Origin: an uncultured Francisella sp.
GTDB lineage: Bacteria; Pseudomonadota; Gammaproteobacteria; Burkholderiales; Neisseriaceae
Reading direction: 5' to 3'
Assembly: GCA_905373555.1 (NCBI GenBank)
Contig: CAJPTP010000060.1
Location: 1 to 6,550, forward strand
DNA: 6,550 nt
The translations under genes and the position numbers were made by a program. The notes under the pieces are model-generated. The model did not search any database and was not told the origin of the DNA. It worked only from the letters and a program-made list of their open reading frames with translations. Positions 1 to 4,900 of the stretch are shown here, piece by piece (the first letter of the stretch is position 1; every line of letters starts with the position of its first letter).

Positions 1-90
1 GGAAAAAAAAGGGCGACGCGGGCTTGGGGCGGCCCGGGGCAACGCCGGCTCGAGGCGCGGCGGGGTTGTAGGCGAGGGGGCGGCGCGCGG

Positions 91-96
91 TAAAAT
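91..96 (+). promoter_or_regulatory. candidate promoter -10 box for the hemerythrin-like gene
   Basis: TAAAAT matches the sigma-70 -10 consensus at five of six positions and stands out in very GC-rich surroundings. The best -35 partner is TTGTAG at 66-71, which is weak (only TTG matches) and 19 bases away, longer than ideal. Transcription would start near position 103. That would exclude the ATG at 95, which lies inside the box, and supports the ATG at 137 as the start. This is inference from sequence alone. Confidence 0.45.
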
Positions 97-106
97 GACC
101 AAGCTC

Positions 107-124
107 GGCGGCCCGAAAGCCGCC
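107..124 (+). promoter_or_regulatory. leader hairpin just upstream of the ribosome binding site
   Basis: GGCGGC at 107-112 pairs perfectly with GCCGCC at 119-124 around a six-base loop, CCGAAA. The hairpin ends three bases before the GGAGG ribosome binding site and would sit almost at the 5' end of a transcript starting near 103. It could protect the mRNA 5' end or influence translation. In DNA this GC-rich it could also be chance. Confidence 0.3.
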
Positions 125-127
125 AAG

Positions 128-132
128 GGAGG
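128..132 (+). promoter_or_regulatory. ribosome binding site that decides the start at 137
   Basis: GGAGG lies four bases before the ATG at 137, inside a longer AAGGGAGGG purine stretch. No comparable site precedes the in-frame ATG at 95. Family N-termini that begin with a Met-Lys-Arg-His-Pro type sequence also favour 137. Confidence 0.65.
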
Positions 133-136
133 GAAC

Positions 137-511
137 ATGAAAAGGCATCCTTTTTTGCTGACGATCTCGCGCCAACACCACATGCCCTTGCGCGTGTCCG
201 AGCGTCTGCTGCGCCACCCCGAAGAAGACGGCGAGGCCGCCTTGCTCAAGGAAAAAGACAGCCTCTTGAGCCATTTCGACCTCGAATAGGAAATGCTGGC
301 GGACTTGTGGGCCAAGCTGCCCCCTGAGTTGGGCCCCGCGCTCAAGAAACGCTTTTTGGATGACCACGCCTATTTTCGCGGGCATTTCGACAAACTGGGC
401 GATCGCGCCGAAGCCGAGGCCTTCGCGCGGCGGCTGATCGACCACGTGCGCTTCGAGGAGCGCGAGCTTTTCGCGGCGCTGCAGGAACACTGCCTTCCGC
501 CCGCGCCGTAA
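137..511 (+). pseudogene. hemerythrin-like (HHE) domain protein, frame interrupted by an in-frame TAG
   Basis: The frame from 137 to 511 encodes 124 codons that read as one small HHE (hemerythrin-like) protein, broken only by a TAG at 287-289 (codon 51). Family features lie on both sides: Arg-Gln-His-His at residues 12-15, His46-Phe-Asp-Leu-Glu50 (HxxxE), His77 in Asp-Asp-His, and His103-Val-Arg-Phe-Glu107-Glu (second HxxxE). In this family such His and Glu residues bind a non-haem di-iron centre in a four-helix bundle, used for oxygen, NO or iron handling in the cytoplasm. TAG falls where relatives usually carry Glu (HFxxEEE), so one GAG-to-TAG change explains it. No frameshift or second stop is present. 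If the stop is real, the 50-residue product lacks half the ligands. It could be a recent pseudogene, a sequencing error, or a gene read by suppression or reinitiation. The gene faces dapD convergently. Confidence 0.7.
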
Positions 512-623
512 GGCGGCGTCGTTAAACGGCCCCCGAGGCCCAATTCGGGGCGCGCGATTCTTCTCGCCCCCCCCCTTCCTTTTTTCCCTCTTCCCCGCGC
601 TTTTTTTCGCGCGGCGCGGGAAT

Positions 624-642
624 GGGGAGGGGAGGGAGAGGG
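624..642 (+). other. putative G-quadruplex motif
   Basis: Four G-tracts (GGGG, GGGG, GGG, GGG) are separated by loops of A, A and AGA, which satisfies the standard G3+N1-7 pattern with very short loops. It lies within a 24-base all-purine run (624-647) downstream of the hemerythrin-like gene and 22 bases before the terminator. Whether it folds in vivo is unknown. Confidence 0.5.
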
Positions 643-663
643 AGGAGCAAGAGGCCAAGGCGC

Positions 664-708
664 AAAAAAAACGCAGAAACAACCCGGACGTTGTTTCTGC
701 GTTTTTTT
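664..708. terminator. bidirectional intrinsic terminator between convergent genes
   Basis: CGCAGAAACAAC at 672-683 pairs perfectly with GTTGTTTCTGCG at 690-701 around the six-base loop CCGGAC. Eight As (664-671) precede the stem and seven Ts (702-708) follow it, so the transcript of either strand ends in a stem plus U-run. Counting A:T pairs, the inverted repeat is 19 base pairs. It would terminate the + strand hemerythrin-like transcript (stop at 511) and the - strand dapD transcript (stop at 869), and insulates each from antisense readthrough. Confidence 0.92.
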
Positions 709-836
709 GAGCTTGATGAGCTTGTTGCGCCCGATTCGGCTTTTTCCGCCGCCCCAACCCGGCCGACGGCTCGCCCGCGCCGCCGCGCTCATCCGCCCCG
801 CCGCGCCGCCCGGTCGGCGGCCCAAACGAAGATCCG

Positions 837-853
837 AAAAGCGCGCGGCGCGC
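837..853 (-). terminator. weak candidate first terminator for dapD
   Basis: Read on the minus strand, GCGCG (853-849) pairs with CGCGC (845-841) around a three-base loop and is followed by four Ts (840-837). It starts 16 bases past the dapD stop codon. The stem is short and the U-run is minimal, so this may be a GC-rich coincidence. The strong terminator at 664-708 would act as the main one. Confidence 0.25.
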
Positions 854-868
854 GGGCTAAGCGCCCGG

Positions 869-1687
869 TCAGTCGGCGCGCAGCAGCTCGTTGAGGCTCA
901 CCTTGCCTATGGTTTTGGGGTCGACCCTCTTGACAATCACCGCGCAGTACAGCGAGTGGCTGCCATCCTTGGACGGCAGGGCGCCTGGCACCACCACGGA
1001 GCCCGCGGGCACGCGCCCGTAGAGCACCTCGCCCGAGGAGCGGTCGTAGATCTTGGTCGACTGGCCGATGAACACGCCCATGGAAATGACGCTGCCGCGC
1101 TCGACCACCACGCCCTCGACGATTTCCGAGCGCGCCCCGACAAAGCAATCGTCCTCGATGATGGTCGGCGACGCCTGCAAGGGCTCCAGCACGCCGCCGA
1201 CGCCCACGCCGCCCGACAAATGCACGCGCGCGCCGATTTGGGCGCAGGACCCCACCGTCGCCCACGTGTCGACCATCGTCCCCGCGCCCACGTAAGCGCC
1301 GACGTTCACGAACGACGGCATCAGCACGACGTTGGGCCCGATGAAGGCGCCCCGGCGCACCACCGAGCCCGGCGCCGCGCGCAGCTTGGCGCGCTCAAAG
1401 CGCGCGTTGTCCCAATCGGCGAACTTCGTTTGCGTTTTGTCGTAATAGCCGTTCACGCAGTCGCTGAAGCGGGTGTTGGGCTGAATGCGGAAAGACAGCA
1501 GCACGGCCTTCTTGAGCCACTCGTTGACTTTCCAGGCCCCGCCGACGTTCTGCGCGACGCGCGCCTCGCCCGAGTCGAGCATGTCCAGCGCCTCGTTGAC
1601 GGCGTGGCGCAATTCCGTGTCGGCGTTTTCCGGGCTGATTTCCGCCCGATTTTCGAACGCCTCGTTGATGACGCTTTGCAAATCCAT
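869..1687 (-). CDS. dapD: 2,3,4,5-tetrahydropyridine-2,6-dicarboxylate N-succinyltransferase
   Basis: DapD transfers succinyl from succinyl-CoA to tetrahydrodipicolinate in the succinylase branch of lysine and meso-diaminopimelate synthesis, in the cytoplasm. The product has 272 residues, close to the 274 of E. coli DapD. It has an N-terminal helical region (about 1-95, with the conserved WLKKAVLLSFRI block at 57-68), then a left-handed beta-helix of hexapeptide repeats (about 105-245). The blocks GTMVDTWATVGSCAQIG, HLSGGVG and GARSE(I/V)VEGV are nearly identical to the E. coli enzyme. Asp140 (in MVDTW) and Glu188 (in ARSE) match the residues reported as catalytic in E. coli (Asp141, Glu189). 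The C-terminus, SLNELLRAD, is also family-like. The ATG at 1687 aligns with the family N-terminus and has AAGAAGA five bases upstream as a modest ribosome binding site. The stop is TGA. The frame looks intact and functional; the enzyme normally forms trimers. Confidence 0.97.
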   Translation of the reverse strand: MDLQSVINEAFENRAEISPENADTELRHAVNEALDMLDSGEARVAQNVGGAWKVNEWLKKAVLLSFRIQPNTRFSDCVNGYYDKTQTKFADWDNARFERAKLRAAPGSVVRRGAFIGPNVVLMPSFVNVGAYVGAGTMVDTWATVGSCAQIGARVHLSGGVGVGGVLEPLQASPTIIEDDCFVGARSEIVEGVVVERGSVISMGVFIGQSTKIYDRSSGEVLYGRVPAGSVVVPGALPSKDGSHSLYCAVIVKRVDPKTIGKVSLNELLRAD

Positions 1688-1808
1688 CGCAATCTTCTTT
1701 TTCCGGCGCGGCCCCGCCGCGCGATTCCTGCGGTTGTCTTGAAACGGTTGGCCGCGGCGAGGGCCGCCGGGCGCGGTTGTTTTGGCTTCGGGCCGTTTGC
1801 CCGACTCG

Positions 1809-1833
1809 TTTCTTTTTCTTTTTTCTTTTTTCC
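1809..1833 (-). other. A-rich purine tract in the dapD leader
   Basis: The + strand carries 25 consecutive pyrimidines, mostly T, so the dapD transcript would carry an A-rich all-purine run with interspersed Gs about 125-145 bases before the start codon. It contrasts sharply with the GC-rich flanks and should stay unstructured. It could act as an mRNA-stability or ribosome-standby element, or as flexible (A-tract) promoter DNA. I recognise no lysine riboswitch in this leader. Confidence 0.4.
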
Positions 1834-1877
1834 GTTTTTCTCGCCGCTTGGCGATCGCCGCGCGCTCGCCGCGGCGA

Positions 1878-1907
1878 ATCCTATCATGCCCCCAAGGCGC
1901 GCCGCAA
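1878..1907 (-). promoter_or_regulatory. candidate dapD promoter
   Basis: On the minus strand, TTGCGG (1907-1902) and TAGGAT (1883-1878) are separated by 18 bases, and both match sigma-70 elements at about four of six positions. A start near 1871 would give a leader of roughly 180 bases before dapD. A seven-base inverted repeat (CCCAAGG at 1891-1897 and CCTTGGG at 1919-1925) has its proximal arm in the spacer. The 248-base gap after sbcC makes a separate dapD promoter likely, but this particular placement is uncertain. Confidence 0.35.
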
Positions 1908-1935
1908 AACGCTCCGCCCCTTGGGCCCCGACGCC

Positions 1936-4900
1936 CTAGGACAGCCTGTGGCAGCCCGGGCCTTGCAGGGCGGATCGCCCGCCGCTTTTGGACACCGCGA
2001 TGCGCGAGGGGAAATGCTCCTTGACCTGCTCAACGTGCGAAATCACCCCCAGCAGCCGCCCCTTGCCCGACACGGCCGAGAGGCACTCCAAGGCGTCGTT
2101 GAGCGATTCGCCGTCCAACGCCCCGAAGCCCTCGTCCAAAAAAACCGACGAGATCGACGCGCCCGACTTCTTGCCTCCCATGTCGATCATGCCCAGCGCC
2201 AACGCCAAAGACGCCACGAAGCGCTCGCCGCCCGAAAGGTTGGCGCAGCTGCGGGCGCGGCGGTCTTGGTAACGGTCCATCACGCTTAAGCTGAAGCCCT
2301 GTTCGCCCTTCGCCGTCTTGGCGCCGGCGTCGACAAACAGCTCGTAGCGGCCCATCATGCGGCGCAGGTACCGGTTGGCGTGGCCGACCAGCGCCTCGAA
2401 TATGTTTTGCATGCCCATGAGGTTGAAGCGATCCCCCTCGGCCGAGCCGATCAGGCCGTTGAGCGTTTGCCAATCGTCGCGCTCGCGCGCCGCCGCATCC
2501 GCCTTGGCCTGCAATTCGGCCTTCAGCCGGGCTTTTTCGGCGTCGTCTTGCAGCGCCCGCCCCAGCGCGCCGCTTTCTCGGCTCAGCGCCATCAAATCCT
2601 CTTGGGCTTGCCTTTCGCGCGCCTGCAGAACCTCCAAAGCCTCGCCGTTTTCGGCGTCCGGCGCCAGTTTCGTTTTGCCCGCGCGCGCTTGCTCGGCCAA
2701 GCTGTCCGCCTTCGACCGCGCCAAGGCCAGCTCCTCGCGCTGCGCCGTCCATTGCGCGATCCGAGGCGCGTCGCCCAAAGCGAGGCGCCAATCGGCCTCG
2801 CTTCCGAAGCCCGCCGCGGACGCCCCCTCGCCCAGCCGTTTGTCGGCCAAATCTTTGTCGGCCGCCGCCGCTTGGGCTTGGTCGGCCGCGGCCCGGGCCC
2901 GGGCGCTTTGCCGCTCCGCCAGTCTGTCCGCCTCGTTGGCGGCGCGCTGGGCTTCCTCGGCCGCCAAACGCGCCCGATCCGCCCGGAGCCGAAACAACGA
3001 CTCCAGCTTCGCCGTCGGCTCATCGCCCGCAAGCTCCTTCAACCCCGCGCCCAACAGCGGCCCCAAAGCCCGCGCCCGGGTTCGGCGCTCGGCCAAGGCG
3101 CGCGAAAGCTCGGCTTGCGCCCGGTCGCCCTCGGCCTGCTTCGCCGCGGCGTCTTTTTGGGCGTCGCTTTGGGCTTGAGCCAAAAAGCGCCGTTCGACCT
3201 CCCCTTTTTCAAGCTCGGCTTGCAATCTGCGCTCCTCGCCTTCGTCGCGCCGGCGCGCGGCGGCGGCGTCGGCGACGCGGCCCGCCAGAAATTGCGCCGC
3301 CTCGACCGCCCGGCTCAAGGCGTCGCCCCGCCCCTCTTCGGTTAAAGCGCTCGGCGGGCAATCGGCGGCCGCGTCTTTTGCGCCGTTCAATGACCCGGAC
3401 GCGCCCGATGCGCCCGATGCGCCTAACCGCGCGCCGTCGCGGGCGGCTTGGGCCAACCGATCCAAGGCGTCCGGCCATCCCGCGGGCGTCAAATCCGCGC
3501 CGCCATCCGCGCCGCGCTCGCCGAAACCCAAGGCGCGGCGCAGCCGATCCGCGGCGTCTTGCGGCGCCGACAAGCAGGAGACGGCCGTCTCCTCCAAACG
3601 CCGCGCCGCGCTTTGCGCGCTTTGCAAGGCGCGGCTTAGCCCCTCGCGCCGAGCCGCATACTCAGATTTGGCTTGCTCCGACGCGACAAAGGCGGAATGC
3701 TCGCGATCCTTGGCGGCTTCGGCTTCAAGCTCGATTTGGGCCAAGCGCCCCTCGATGCGCTCAAGCTGCGCATCCGCATCGTCCGCCAAAGCGCAGGCGC
3801 CGTCGAACGCGCGCGCCTCTTGGGCGGCCGCGGCGGCAAGCTCTTCCAGGCCAACGGGCGCGCCGGACGCGTCGGGGGCGCAAAACAAATCGTCGGGATC
3901 GGGCGCCCCCAACGCGTCGTCGGCCAAGCCAAGCTCAAAGCCCTGCGCGGCTTGGCTTTGGCGGCGGGCCCACTCGGCCCACATCCGCCTTGAATCGCTT
4001 GCGCTTGCGGACGCGGCGCCGTCGCCCCGCGCCGCTTCCGGGCGCGCTTCCTCGCTCGCTTCCCGATCCTCTTCTTTCCCGCGGGGGCGCTCCCCCGGCC
4101 CGTCCGGCCCCATGGCGTCGGCAAGGGATTGGGCGGCCGCGCAGGCCCGTTTCGCCGCCGTCGCCAGACGCTTCAGCGCCGCGCCCGAATCCTTTCGCAG
4201 ACGATCCAGATCTTCCTTCGCCCCTTTTTCCGCGCCCTCCAGCCGGGCCATTTCTTGCTCGGCGCCTTGGCGCTCGCGCCGCGCCCGCGCCCAATCGGCC
4301 CCAAAAGACTCTTCGCCCGCTTTCAGCCGCGCCTCCAAGCGCCCCAGCTTGGCGCGCTCTTCCGCCCCCCGCTTGGACAGGGCGCGGCCGTCGCGGCACG
4401 GGGCCCCGCACACGGGGCAAGGCTCTCCCGGGCGCAAATCCGTCAGCAGCCGAACGCTCGCCTCTTGGGCTATGCATTGCGAGCGCAGGGCGTCCAGCTC
4501 TTTACTTTTGCGCTCCAAGCCGGCTTGCGCGGAGTCCAAGCCGCCGATGAAGACCGTCCATTTTTGAATTTCTTCGGAAATCCTCTCCGCATCCGCCTCC
4601 CGCAGGCGGCGTTTTTCCATGGCGTTTTTGGCGTCTTGGCGCAGCCGCCCCCACGTTTCCAAGGCGTCGGCGGTTTGCCATGCGGCTCGGGCGATCCGCG
4701 CCGACCGGGCTTTGCCGCCCCCGCCCAAGGCTTGATCGCGGCGTTTCTTCAGGCCCTGCGCCTCAAGGCGCAGTTCGCCCAGCAATTCGACGGCGCCGCG
4801 CGCGCGCTCTTGGGCCGAGGCCCAATCCGACCGGGCCCGGCTCCATTCGGCCAAGGCTTGCGCGGCAAAGCCGCAGCTCGCCGAGGCGGCGTCGAGGGAT

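Larger units (their letters stand above)
512..868. other. intergenic region between convergent genes
   Basis: This 357-base stretch separates the hemerythrin-like gene (+) from dapD (-). I see no credible gene: open frames across it are rich in Arg, Ala and Pro, run through the terminator palindrome, and resemble no family I know. It holds a short CCCCGA/TCGGGG hairpin (531-550), a pyrimidine tract (567-596), a purine tract with a G-quadruplex motif (624-647), the bidirectional terminator (664-708), and a small GC hairpin with four Ts just past dapD (837-853, minus strand). Positions about 709-836 show nothing recognisable. Confidence 0.7.

Noticed and set aside
1..10. A8 run at the left edge as the end of a minus-strand terminator
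   Set aside because: No well-formed stem directly adjoins the run and no minus-strand gene precedes it inside the window.
287..289. TAG read as pyrrolysine or a reassigned sense codon
   Set aside because: sbcC in the same window uses TAG as its natural stop at the expected family C-terminus, and no tRNA or pyl gene is visible.
531..550. CCCCGA/TCGGGG hairpin as a terminator for the hemerythrin-like gene
   Set aside because: The stem has only six pairs and is followed by GC-rich sequence and a C-run, not a U-run; the strong terminator at 664-708 explains termination better.
370..825. 151-codon minus-strand frame across the intergenic region and hemerythrin-like gene
   Set aside because: It runs through the bidirectional terminator and is low-complexity Arg/Gly/Pro/Ser sequence; its 3' part is only the shadow of the hemerythrin-like frame.
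1850..1859. GGCGATCGCC palindrome as a cyanobacterial HIP1-type element
   Set aside because: The gene content looks proteobacterial and the full palindrome is not repeated densely; such a word is easily formed by chance in GC-rich DNA.
1453..1887. 144-codon minus-strand frame between sbcC and dapD
   Set aside because: Much of it overlaps the start of dapD in another frame; it has a basic low-complexity composition and no clear ribosome binding site.
707..1939. 410-codon open frame on the + strand opposite dapD
   Set aside because: It is a mirror of dapD codon usage, rich in Arg, His and Ala, starts within the terminator T-run, and shows no family features.
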